This document shows positions 18,138 through 26,146 of a stretch of 64,000 nt of DNA, piece after piece. The position numbers and the translations under genes are program-made. The stretch covers positions 1 to 64,000 of the forward strand of contig CALVAW010000004.1 in the NCBI GenBank assembly GCA_944325655.1, read 5' to 3'. Below the pieces are notes generated by a model, which made no database searches, was not told where the DNA came from, and was given only the letters and a program-made list of their open reading frames with translations. Each line of letters starts with the position of its first letter. Within the stretch, counting starts at the first letter, position 1. Source of the DNA: Candidatus Gastranaerophilales bacterium (GTDB lineage Bacteria; Cyanobacteriota; Vampirovibrionia; Gastranaerophilales; Gastranaerophilaceae).

Positions 18138-19592
18138 ATGAATATAAAGAAATGCGTAACATTTTTATCTTTGTGTTTTTTTCTTTCAAGCGGCGCTTTT
18201 GCATCTAAATTGCCAAATGATGTATGGAGTTTTATAAAATCAGAAATTCCTTCTGCAAAGCAACGATTTGACAGTGTAATAACAATTTCGGATGATTTAA
18301 TGTATATACCTTTATATCCTCCTTCGGATAAAACAGTTGAAAAAATTTCAGTTGAATATTCATATCCGCAAAAGCCTCTAGGCTCATATCCCGAGGTTGT
18401 TCTTTTGAATAACGGGTATTCTTTGTTAAAAGTTTTTAAAGATAAAGACGGAAATTATACCTTAACAAAAAAAGATGATTTGCCCATAAAGGTAAGATTA
18501 GGGTTGATGCCACAAGATATGCTTACTCCTGCCGGCTTAAAAATTCCGGAAAGTTTGAAATTGACTTTGGGAGACCTTTTAATTCCTTCTAAAGATGAAA
18601 ATACTCTTGCATTGAATAAAGCAGACAAAGAAAAAGCCAAAAGTCCTTATAATCCTGTTGTTAAGAGAAATGAATTTGTTTTAACAGTGGATTTTAAAGA
18701 TAAAAAGACTCTTATTAATCCAAGAAATTCAAAGTTTTTGGAAGTGTATGATACAACAAGTCAAAATCCTTTGTATGAGTTGAAATTGTCGTCTATGCCT
18801 TTAAAAATTCTGACATCAGAAAAGACAAAAGTTGCTCTTGTTTTATATTGGAGCGGAAAAAATCTTGAAATAATCGATTTAAAAGATGAGCGCACAATCG
18901 CTACAATTCCGATTGATGCAAATGCAACGGATGTAGCTTATAACAAGAAAGAAAATCTTGCTTATGTTACAAGTCAAAATGCAAATTCAATTTATGTTAT
19001 AAGTCTTGATTCAATGGCTTTGGTTAAGGTAGTGAGAGTTGATCAGAAGCCTTCAAAAATAACATACTGCGAGGCGGATGATTCTATTGCTTTTTATGAT
19101 GAGTATGCGCAAAAAATTTATAATGTGACCAAAGATGGTGAAGAATATGTAGTTCAACCTATGGGAACAGTTAATAATGTTGCAAAAATACTTTCAGATA
19201 CTGCGAATATATATGCTATTTCAAGAACGCAAGATCAGCTCTTTGTATTTGATAAAGTTCAAGGTAAATTATTAAATACGGTTGAATTGGATAAAAAACC
19301 TACAGATGCAGTTATGTTTGGTACAAAATTATTTATTTTATGTTCAAAAGAAGGCTATATGGATATTTTCGATACAATCGAAGGTAAGGTTATATCACGA
19401 GAACAGCTTTCAAAAGACGGTTTTTATTCAAAAATTACGTTAATTCCAAATGAAAATAATATTTTAATAACAGGAATTAACGCTAAAAATTACCTTTTAT
19501 ACAGTCTTGATAAAATGCAAATAGTTAAAAAACAAGAATCGTATATTGATGTTGCAAATATTATAATTATAGACAAGGTTCAAAAATTGTAG
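18138..19592 (+). CDS. Secreted beta-propeller-like protein
   Basis: 484 residues from ATG 18138 (GAAAGAGG upstream). A signal peptide (MNIKKCVTFLSLCFFLSSGAFA, then SKLP) sends it out of the cytoplasm. From about 190 onward there are repeated short strands of the type LAYVTSQNANSIYVISLDSM and IYAISRTQDQLFVFDKVQGK, as in YVTN/NHL-like propellers. The N-terminal 150 residues are unknown. It follows dnaJ closely on the same strand and precedes a methyltransferase by 3 bases. The ligand is unknown. Confidence 0.65.
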   Translation: MNIKKCVTFLSLCFFLSSGAFASKLPNDVWSFIKSEIPSAKQRFDSVITISDDLMYIPLYPPSDKTVEKISVEYSYPQKPLGSYPEVVLLNNGYSLLKVFKDKDGNYTLTKKDDLPIKVRLGLMPQDMLTPAGLKIPESLKLTLGDLLIPSKDENTLALNKADKEKAKSPYNPVVKRNEFVLTVDFKDKKTLINPRNSKFLEVYDTTSQNPLYELKLSSMPLKILTSEKTKVALVLYWSGKNLEIIDLKDERTIATIPIDANATDVAYNKKENLAYVTSQNANSIYVISLDSMALVKVVRVDQKPSKITYCEADDSIAFYDEYAQKIYNVTKDGEEYVVQPMGTVNNVAKILSDTANIYAISRTQDQLFVFDKVQGKLLNTVELDKKPTDAVMFGTKLFILCSKEGYMDIFDTIEGKVISREQLSKDGFYSKITLIPNENNILITGINAKNYLLYSLDKMQIVKKQESYIDVANIIIIDKVQKL

Positions 19593-19595
19593 CGA

Positions 19596-20210
19596 ATGGA
19601 TATTTGTGATGTTAAAAGAGTGAATTCGGTTTGTTTTGATGAAGAAGTTGAAAAAATTCTTTCTTCTCTTGAGAAAACACGTTGTGAATTTTGGAATTTA
19701 GACAGACCAAGTGCTAATTTTTTAAATATGCTTATAAAAATAAATAATTCCAAAAATGTATTGGAAATAGGTACTTCTAACGGATATAGCGGAATTTGGA
19801 TATTGGAAGCATTGAAAGAAACAAAAGGAAAATTTACAACTATTGAATTTTGGGAGAAAAGACAAAGGGTTGCAAGGAAAAATTTTGAAATATATAAAAA
19901 AGATGTTTTTATGGAACCTAAAATAGGTTCTGCGATTGTTGTTTTGCAGGATTTAGAAAATGAAATAAGAAGTTCAAAAAGAGAAAAATATGATTTTATA
20001 TTTATAGATGCAAATAAAAAAGAATATGTTGATTATTTTGAGTATGCGGATAAAATTCTTAAAATCGGCGGTATAATACTTGCCGATAATATTTTGACCC
20101 ATTATGAAAAAACTCTTCCTTATATTAATCTTTTGTTTGAAAATAAAAATTATCAATCTCAAATCCTTGATATAGGTGCAGGAATGATGATTTCAAGAAA
20201 GTTAAAATAA
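19596..20210 (+). CDS. O-methyltransferase, COG4122/class I
   Basis: 204 residues. SAM-dependent, Rossmann-like. VLEIGTSNGYSGIWILEAL is the SAM-binding motif I region (about residues 50-68). FTTIEFWEKRQRVARKNF, YDFIFIDANKKEYVDYF and GGIILADNILTHY match the metal-dependent O-methyltransferases of the caffeoyl-CoA/MdmC type, where the Asp and Asn would bind the metal. The substrate is unknown. The ATG lies 3 bases after the preceding stop, so the two are likely cotranscribed. Confidence 0.85.
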   Translation: MDICDVKRVNSVCFDEEVEKILSSLEKTRCEFWNLDRPSANFLNMLIKINNSKNVLEIGTSNGYSGIWILEALKETKGKFTTIEFWEKRQRVARKNFEIYKKDVFMEPKIGSAIVVLQDLENEIRSSKREKYDFIFIDANKKEYVDYFEYADKILKIGGIILADNILTHYEKTLPYINLLFENKNYQSQILDIGAGMMISRKLK

Positions 20211-20241
20211 AAAAACTTAAAACATTTTGTTTTAAGTTTTT
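20211..20241. terminator. Bidirectional terminator between O-methyltransferase and the small-peptide operon
   Basis: A perfect 13-bp stem AAAAACTTAAAAC with GTTTTAAGTTTTT around ATTTT. The A/T flanks serve convergent transcripts from both sides. Confidence 0.8.
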
Positions 20242-20269
20242 ATCCTCTTTTCGTCTTGTAGCTGCGCTC

Positions 20270-20410
20270 TTATGCATTAAATGCTGAAATTGCCATTGGT
20301 GTTTGAATTGGGTTGGATGATGAAATATAATTTATTGTCCATATAAACATAGTGCAAGAAATTAGCACAAGTATTATCAAAAGAAAATTGGTTAATTTAT
20401 TTTCCGTCAT
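20270..20410 (-). CDS. 46-residue single-pass membrane peptide
   Basis: ATG at 20410, TAA ending at 20270, with GAGGAC upstream. MTENKLTNF is followed by one hydrophobic helix (LLIILVLISCTMFIW, about residues 10-24) and a short polar tail ending in MAISAFNA. It begins 24 bases after the ETAG peptide gene on the same strand, so the two form a two-gene unit from one promoter. I do not recognise it. A helper, export or immunity role for the peptide is only a guess. The terminator at 20211-20241 follows. Confidence 0.55.
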   Translation of the reverse strand: MTENKLTNFLLIILVLISCTMFIWTINYISSSNPIQTPMAISAFNA

Positions 20411-20434
20411 TTTATTGTCCTCTATTTTTAATTT

Positions 20435-20608
20435 TTATGCCATTGCAGAAAATGAGCCAGATGAGCCGGCACTTGGAGTTGAACAAGCAATTGAACCAGC
20501 TGTTTCTGTTGAAAAAATAGAAGGTGCAGGCGTTGATTGTACTGCAGGTGAGCCTGCTGTTTCCGGTTTTGAATTATGACCTTGTGAAAGACTTACTGAA
20601 TTAAACAT
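20435..20608 (-). CDS. 57-residue ETAG-repeat small peptide
   Basis: ATG 20608 with AAGGAGAT 5 bases upstream and a good promoter. A short polar leader (MFNSVSLSQGHNSKP) is followed by two modules: ETAGSPAVQSTPAPSIF, then ETAGSIAC and a Ser/Gly/Ala tail ending FSAMA. A paralogue at 63625-63894 has the same module order and the same kind of end (ETAGTIAC, Ser/Gly-rich, YSALG). There is no signal peptide or membrane helix. Short leader, repeated cores with Ser/Thr and one Cys, and a paralogue elsewhere recall ribosomal peptide precursors, but no modifying enzyme is adjacent. It could also be a small secreted structural peptide. Confidence 0.7.
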   Translation of the reverse strand: MFNSVSLSQGHNSKPETAGSPAVQSTPAPSIFSTETAGSIACSTPSAGSSGSFSAMA

Positions 20609-20646
20609 TTTTATCTCCTTGAATTTTATATATCTTGTATCCTATA

Positions 20647-20675
20647 CTTATATAAAAACGATATAAAATGTTCAA
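20647..20675 (-). promoter_or_regulatory. Promoter for the ETAG peptide pair
   Basis: On the minus strand TTGAAC (20675-20670) and TATAAG (20652-20647) are 17 bases apart. Transcription would start about 30 bases before the AAGGAGAT ribosome site of the 57-residue peptide. Confidence 0.6.
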
Positions 20676-20720
20676 TTTCAAGTATAATTTTTTTTGTTAC
20701 ATATCTTAATAAGTTATTGT

Positions 20721-23021
20721 TTAATAAAATAGCAGGCTTGTAAGTCTTTGGTAATCAGTATCATTTAAAGCTCTGTATTTTTTCTTTAATATTGTTAAAA
20801 CTTTTAAGTTGTATGACAATGTATCTTGAATATTTTTTAATTCTGTTCTAATTTCTGAAATTTTTCTGATTTTTTCTTGTGTTTCTATTTCTGATTTTAG
20901 TTTTTGGTATAATTGTTTGGTTTCTTCAAAGCTTGCGTTGGAATATTTTTCTCTATATGTTTGATTTAATTTTTCAATTTCTTCACTTGTTTTTTCAATT
21001 TCTTTTAATCTTGCTAAAATTAATTGTTCTTCTTCTTGATTGTCTGATAAAGTATTAAGATTGATAAAATATCTTACCGAGCTTTTTTTTGAGAGCTCAT
21101 CAAGTTTGCTTTCGATTTCTTTTTGCGCCATTCTTGAAATTTCAAATGCTGATTTTGGAGGAATAGTTGAATTTTTTGATTTGAAATATTCCTCAAGTTG
21201 AACTGCTGCTTCAAATAGTTCTGCATAGTGTTTATATTCTTTGTAATCTTCTTTTTGTTTGTCTTTATCTTCGGTATTTATTTCTCCTCTTTCAAGAATT
21301 GTTTTGTTTTCTTGTTCAAGTCTTTCATTTTCTTGTCTTATTTCCGATAATCTTTCTTCAAGCATTGGTTTGTCAAAAATACAATCTTTAAGATTTTCTA
21401 TTTGCGATAAAGCTTCTTCCATTTCGCTAATGAGTGTTTGAAGTTCTTCCAGTGTTTGTTTGGTTGGAAGGTTCGAGCTAATCATATCTTCTAATATTTC
21501 TTTTTTTTGGTTAAGATTTTTTATTTCCGCTTCTAAAGATTCTATTTGTGTTAAAAGTTGTGTAATTTTGTAATCGTAGCGGCTTAATTTTTTTAATTGC
21601 AGAGTTTTATTCAAAGTTTGAATTTCATTTTCAATTTGAGCTGCTTGATATTCATCAGTAGTATTATCAAGAAGCATTTCAAGTTCTGTTATTTTTGTCA
21701 GGGCGTCTAAGCATTGTTGTTTTTCATTTTGATTGGTTTCAAGCTGTTCTTTTAAGCTTTGGATTTGAAGTTTAAGTTTTTTTATTTTTTCTGTTACAAT
21801 TTGATGCTGAGAAATATTTTCAAATTGTGGATTTTTTTCAAGTGCAGATACTTCTCTTTTTAGAATTTTGATTTTTTCAATCATTTCTCCTATTTTATGG
21901 CTTATTTTTTCAATTTCAAATTCTCTTCTTGCAAATATATCTTGCAGTTTTTTATTGTTTGTAGAGGGCGGTTCCGTGAGTTTAATTTTGCCTTTACTTA
22001 TTCTTGATATTGTTTCTATAATTTCTTTTATATAACTTTTATATTTAGGGTTTAAATCACCTTTATCTAAAGCTTTTTGTACGTCTTCCAGATATCTTTG
22101 AAGACCTTCTTGTAAATTTTCTTTATCTTCCATCCATTCTTCAAATAAAATATTTCCTTTTGCAGTGTTGCAACTAGCACAGTCGCAAATATAATTATCT
22201 GTTCTGCTGGTTCCCTGTTTTGATTTTGGGATTAGATGTTCTGTGCTGGGTACGGATTCAATAACTAATTTTCCTGCAATTTCTTTTGGTGTTCTTGAAG
22301 GATCTGAGTACTTAACAAAAAAAGCGCTTATTTCTTTGTTTGATGTTGGTATTTTGCTTGCTATATATGAAAGTTGCCTTTTAATTTCGGAGTTTGATAT
22401 TAAAGATGTGATATCGTCAATAAATTCTTTTCTTTTAAATTTTTTGTTCGTTTTTCCTATTGCATCTTGTTTGTGTTTGTATAAAGCCGAGAGAATTAAA
22501 GCTTTTTGTTCATCATTTATTTCGGGGTTGTTTTTTATAAAGTTTTCAATTTCATCAAATACGATTAACTGCTTTTCAATAAGTTCTCCAAGATTTGATT
22601 CTCCTGCAATGCGCACAAGTTCAGCAATGTTCAAGGTAGGGTATTTAAGAGCAAGTTCTTTTAGCATATCAACAATTTTTTGTTTTTGCGGCCTATATAT
22701 AGTTCTATGTCTATTATTTAGAGGGTCTTTTATAAAAACAGTTTCATCTTCATATTTTTCAAGAGCATCTTTTAGTTCTTGTCCTTTTTTGCTTGCAATA
22801 TCATTTGCAAAAGCCATTTGTTCTTCATCGTTTAACATTAAAAGTCCGCAAACGGGACAGTGAAGATTGGGGATATTTCTTACTTCAAAATTGTTTTCAG
22901 TGCAGCGAAAAGCTCCAAAATTTATTTTATTGTTTATAGGAATATTTTGGTTTGAATTTATCTGATTTTTGCATTTATATCTATGCATGTTGTATTTTGG
23001 AATTTGAAAATTTATTTTCAT
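20721..23021 (-). CDS. HNH-type nuclease domain with long coiled coil and N-terminal tag
   Basis: 766 residues. Residues 1-32 form an Asn/basic tag ending in INFGAF (33-38). C55-x2-C58 (CPVCG) is a probable zinc ligand pair. The HNH-like core is at about 259-290: TEHLIPKSKQG with the catalytic-type His262, Asn276, then C281-x2-C284-N-x2-K. Residues 340-760 are almost all coiled coil, with heptads rich in Glu, Lys, Leu and Gln. This fits an HNH endonuclease fused to an SMC/Rad50-like rod without an ATPase head. Its ATG overlaps the stop of the helicase gene (ATGA), so the two are translationally coupled. The target is unknown. Confidence 0.7.
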   Translation of the reverse strand: MKINFQIPKYNMHRYKCKNQINSNQNIPINNKINFGAFRCTENNFEVRNIPNLHCPVCGLLMLNDEEQMAFANDIASKKGQELKDALEKYEDETVFIKDPLNNRHRTIYRPQKQKIVDMLKELALKYPTLNIAELVRIAGESNLGELIEKQLIVFDEIENFIKNNPEINDEQKALILSALYKHKQDAIGKTNKKFKRKEFIDDITSLISNSEIKRQLSYIASKIPTSNKEISAFFVKYSDPSRTPKEIAGKLVIESVPSTEHLIPKSKQGTSRTDNYICDCASCNTAKGNILFEEWMEDKENLQEGLQRYLEDVQKALDKGDLNPKYKSYIKEIIETISRISKGKIKLTEPPSTNNKKLQDIFARREFEIEKISHKIGEMIEKIKILKREVSALEKNPQFENISQHQIVTEKIKKLKLQIQSLKEQLETNQNEKQQCLDALTKITELEMLLDNTTDEYQAAQIENEIQTLNKTLQLKKLSRYDYKITQLLTQIESLEAEIKNLNQKKEILEDMISSNLPTKQTLEELQTLISEMEEALSQIENLKDCIFDKPMLEERLSEIRQENERLEQENKTILERGEINTEDKDKQKEDYKEYKHYAELFEAAVQLEEYFKSKNSTIPPKSAFEISRMAQKEIESKLDELSKKSSVRYFINLNTLSDNQEEEQLILARLKEIEKTSEEIEKLNQTYREKYSNASFEETKQLYQKLKSEIETQEKIRKISEIRTELKNIQDTLSYNLKVLTILKKKYRALNDTDYQRLTSLLFY

Positions 23022-25729
23022 AGAAATATCTCGCTGCCTATTGAATCTTTTTCACTTAAAAGAAGCGCATCTTGTACATTTTCTTTTAGTTTTCGGTAAT
23101 AATTTTGGTTAGGATAAATTTCAGGATGTTTTAGGGCAAAATCGCATATATTATTAATTTGCTTAAGGACAGTGATTGTATTGGTAAGTATTTTATAAAT
23201 ATTGCCTTCGTAGCTTTTTCTTGAGTATTCTTTTGATTTGAAATCAGTATTTTGTGTATCTTGTAAATTTGTTATGAGTTGTCTAAAATTATCGGTTGAA
23301 TTATCTGATATTTCATTCAGATGGGCCCAAAGGTATGCAACCAGTCCTGAGAAGCTGTCTGAAATAACTATATCTTCCGGTTTTAATTTACTTTCGTAGA
23401 AGCTTTTTATAACTTTGCTTTCCAATTTTTTATATGCTTCTCTTATCTTTTCAAAATCGAACTTTTGTTCAAAATAGCTTGCTTCATCTTGAAGTTGTGA
23501 GGCGAATTTTTGGGAGATAATTTCTTCCATTTCTTCTTTTTCTTTTTGTGGTGAAGAACCTGCTATATATCCTACCATTTGACATAATTGTGCTGCATTT
23601 AACCCGCTGAATTTTTCTTCATATATTAAGCTTGACAGCATAATCGGGTTTAAACCTTGGCATAATTTTAATATTTTTCCTTTTGGAGTCAGGGAAATTT
23701 CACCCTGATTATTTTTTATTATATATTCGTGTTTTAACATTACATTTTGGTAATTAACAAATTGATTATAGAGCGTCCTTTTTGTTTTTTCGGGTTCTTT
23801 TGAGATATATACGCTAAAAGATTTTTCAATTAATTGTTTAATGTTTTCTAATGATGAATTATCTTCAAAATATTGCGCAAGTATTTGCCAATCCGGCTCA
23901 AAGAAACTCCTTAATTTATCAGGAGGTGAAATTATATAGTTATATGCTGTTTCAAGTTCGTCGGGTCTTTTTGATTCTTGTGATTTTTTATCAGATGATT
24001 TTTTCTTCGATTTTACTTTTTTAGTGTCTTCTATTGACGGTTTCAGATTATAGAAAACAACGTGTCCCAGAGAATCTATGCCTCTTCTGCCTGCCCTGCC
24101 TGTCATTTGATGAAATTCGTTTGCGCTTATTGTTTCGTATTCAACCTTTTTAGTTGCAGCATCATATTTTTGATAAGTTATATCCGAGAGAACAACGGTT
24201 TTTGCGGGCATATTGATTCCGGTAGAAAGGGTTGAAGTTGCGACAACTACTTTTAATAGTTTTTTAGAAAACAGGTCTTCAATCAATTTTTTGTATTGTG
24301 GTGTAATGCCGCTATGGTGAAATGCAAAGCCCGAAAGGAGCATTTTTTCGTTAAAGCTTTTACCGAGATATATGCCTTTTTTCTTATATTCTTCAATTGT
24401 AGCTTTTATTTTCTCTTTTTCTTCTTTTGTTGTAAGGTCAAGTTCAGCGTTTAGTAAACTATAGGCTGTTTGTGAGCATTTTCTTTTAGAAAGCTTAAAA
24501 ATTATGGCCGGAAGCATATTTTTAATTTCTAAATCTTTCACCAAAGCGGGATAATTATCTTCTGTATCTTTTAATTTTATTTTGTTAATATGTTCGCTGC
24601 CGATTTCTGACAAAAATTGTATAATTGATTCTTTTTGTTCGGGTGTAAAATTGGGGTATATTGTATCTAAAAATTCTGTAAAGGTACTTTCGCTGCATTT
24701 TTTTAAACCTTCTGCAGCTTGTTTTAGCTCTTGAGCAGTTTGAATATATTCTTCCTGAGTCATTTCATAGTAATTATCTTTTTCATTTTTTGTTTTAAAT
24801 ATGACTTCCAATGCTCTTTTTTGTCTGTTCGTAAGATGTTTAGGGTCCATTGACTCAAGATTTATCATGCTTCTTTTTACTTTTATTAATTTGCCTTTTT
24901 GTGCTTCAATGCCTTTTTCCTGTTGATAAAGATGCCAGATAAGCGGAACAAATCTTTCTTCAGGTTTTATTTCAATTTTTGCAACGTTTCTTTCTGAATT
25001 TAAAGATTGTATCCAGTTGGCAAACGTAGTACTGTTTCCTATAGTTGCCGATAAGCAAAGAATTTGTGTTTTATCCAGAGGAGTTTTAATGATTGAATAT
25101 TCCCAAATTTTTCCTCTGTCTTGGTCTGAGATGTTGTGAGCTTCATCAAAAATTACAGTACCTATGTTTTTTGAATTTTGTTTTAAATCAGCTGTTTGGT
25201 TATTATAAATTTCTGTTGTCATAATTTGAATAGGGGCGGTCGTATTGAATTTTATATCCCCTGTTAAAATGCCGACATTTTCTTTTCCGTATATTGTTTT
25301 AAATTCTCTGTATTTATCATTCGCCAAAGCTTTTTGCGGAACTGTATAAATTGTTTTTTTGCCGTTTTTAAGGTTTAAAGTTATTGCATAATGCGCTACA
25401 GCAGTTTTTCCGGTGCCTGTAGGTGCGCAAAAAACGACAGAATCTCCGGCATATAGTCTTTTGGAACATTCAAGCTGATATTTGTCGGGTTTCAATTGGT
25501 ACATTGAACCGTTTTTTAGTTTAACTTGCGGCAGTTGAAAATAATTTTCATCTACTGTTTGTTGAAAACCCGGCAATTCCGTGCTTTGAAAATAACCTCT
25601 GAAATTTATATTTTTTGAATATATTGATTTATAATTTTCAGGGTAATTTAAGGAAGTGTTTTGCGGGCTTTTTGAATATGTTTTAGCTTTTCGTATATAT
25701 AAATTTATATTTTGAATAGGTGTAATCAT
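23018..25729 (-). CDS. Ski2-like superfamily 2 helicase with N-terminal tag
   Basis: 903 residues. An N-terminal tag ends in INFRGYF (41-47). The helicase core follows: Walker A APTGTGKT (K108), TVPQKALANDKY (Ia), DEAH (195-198), LSATIGN (III), FAFHHSGI, VVVATSTLSTGINMPA (V) and HQMTGRAGRRG (VI). These are the marks of Ski2/Mtr4/Hel308-type enzymes, which move 3' to 5' on RNA or DNA. A long insertion (about 270-440) and a C-terminal winged-helix-like part are unnamed. It is the first gene of a pair with the HNH protein. Helicases of this group occur in the Hachiman defence system (HamB), but no HamA-like gene is here. Confidence 0.8.
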   Translation of the reverse strand: MITPIQNINLYIRKAKTYSKSPQNTSLNYPENYKSIYSKNINFRGYFQSTELPGFQQTVDENYFQLPQVKLKNGSMYQLKPDKYQLECSKRLYAGDSVVFCAPTGTGKTAVAHYAITLNLKNGKKTIYTVPQKALANDKYREFKTIYGKENVGILTGDIKFNTTAPIQIMTTEIYNNQTADLKQNSKNIGTVIFDEAHNISDQDRGKIWEYSIIKTPLDKTQILCLSATIGNSTTFANWIQSLNSERNVAKIEIKPEERFVPLIWHLYQQEKGIEAQKGKLIKVKRSMINLESMDPKHLTNRQKRALEVIFKTKNEKDNYYEMTQEEYIQTAQELKQAAEGLKKCSESTFTEFLDTIYPNFTPEQKESIIQFLSEIGSEHINKIKLKDTEDNYPALVKDLEIKNMLPAIIFKLSKRKCSQTAYSLLNAELDLTTKEEKEKIKATIEEYKKKGIYLGKSFNEKMLLSGFAFHHSGITPQYKKLIEDLFSKKLLKVVVATSTLSTGINMPAKTVVLSDITYQKYDAATKKVEYETISANEFHQMTGRAGRRGIDSLGHVVFYNLKPSIEDTKKVKSKKKSSDKKSQESKRPDELETAYNYIISPPDKLRSFFEPDWQILAQYFEDNSSLENIKQLIEKSFSVYISKEPEKTKRTLYNQFVNYQNVMLKHEYIIKNNQGEISLTPKGKILKLCQGLNPIMLSSLIYEEKFSGLNAAQLCQMVGYIAGSSPQKEKEEMEEIISQKFASQLQDEASYFEQKFDFEKIREAYKKLESKVIKSFYESKLKPEDIVISDSFSGLVAYLWAHLNEISDNSTDNFRQLITNLQDTQNTDFKSKEYSRKSYEGNIYKILTNTITVLKQINNICDFALKHPEIYPNQNYYRKLKENVQDALLLSEKDSIGSEIFL

Positions 25730-25870
25730 ATTTTTTCCATGACCGTTTATCTATTTAACGGGTATGAAAAAATATTTTTGCTAGTATGCAGTTAAATGTT
25801 AAATTTTTTTGCTTGTTAATGTTTAAATTAATTTAAGATAAATAACTTTTTGCTGAATTTAAAAATAAAA

Positions 25871-25944
25871 TGTCCACGAGAGGATTCGAACCTCCGACAT
25901 TCACCTTAGGAGGGTGACGTTCTATCCATCTGAACTACGTGGAC
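25871..25944 (-). tRNA. tRNA-Arg (anticodon CCT)
   Basis: The cloverleaf is clear on the minus strand: acceptor GTCCACG with CGTGGAC, anticodon loop CTCCTAA carrying CCT, T loop GTTCGAATC. Confidence 0.95.
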
Positions 25945-25991
25945 ATTTAACTTGATTTTAACATAAACTTATTTTATAGTATATATGTCTT

Positions 25992-26064
<73 letters not shown>

Positions 26065-26070
26065 GATTTT

Positions 26071-26098
26071 AAAAAAAGAGCTTTTGGGCTCTTTTTTT
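26071..26098 (+). terminator. Terminator after tRNA-Lys
   Basis: An 11-bp stem AAAAAAAGAGC with GCTCTTTTTTT, loop TTTTGG, starting 7 bases after the tRNA. Confidence 0.85.
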
Positions 26099-26146
26099 GT
26101 ATAAATTATCGTAATTTATTAGATTGATTTATGTTAGATGCGTTAA

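Noticed and set aside
20352-20579. Plus-strand open frame with a membrane-like start and Glu/Pro-rich end
   Set aside because: It runs antisense through the two small minus-strand genes. Those have a promoter, ribosome sites and a paralogue at 63.6 kb, which this frame lacks.
22243-22863. Plus-strand open frame of 206 codons
   Set aside because: Antisense to the HNH domain of the minus-strand gene; no ribosome site and no recognisable protein pattern.
23018-25729. Hachiman defence system
   Set aside because: The helicase is of the same broad group as HamB, but the partner is an HNH/coiled-coil protein, not a HamA (DUF1837) protein, so the name is not justified.
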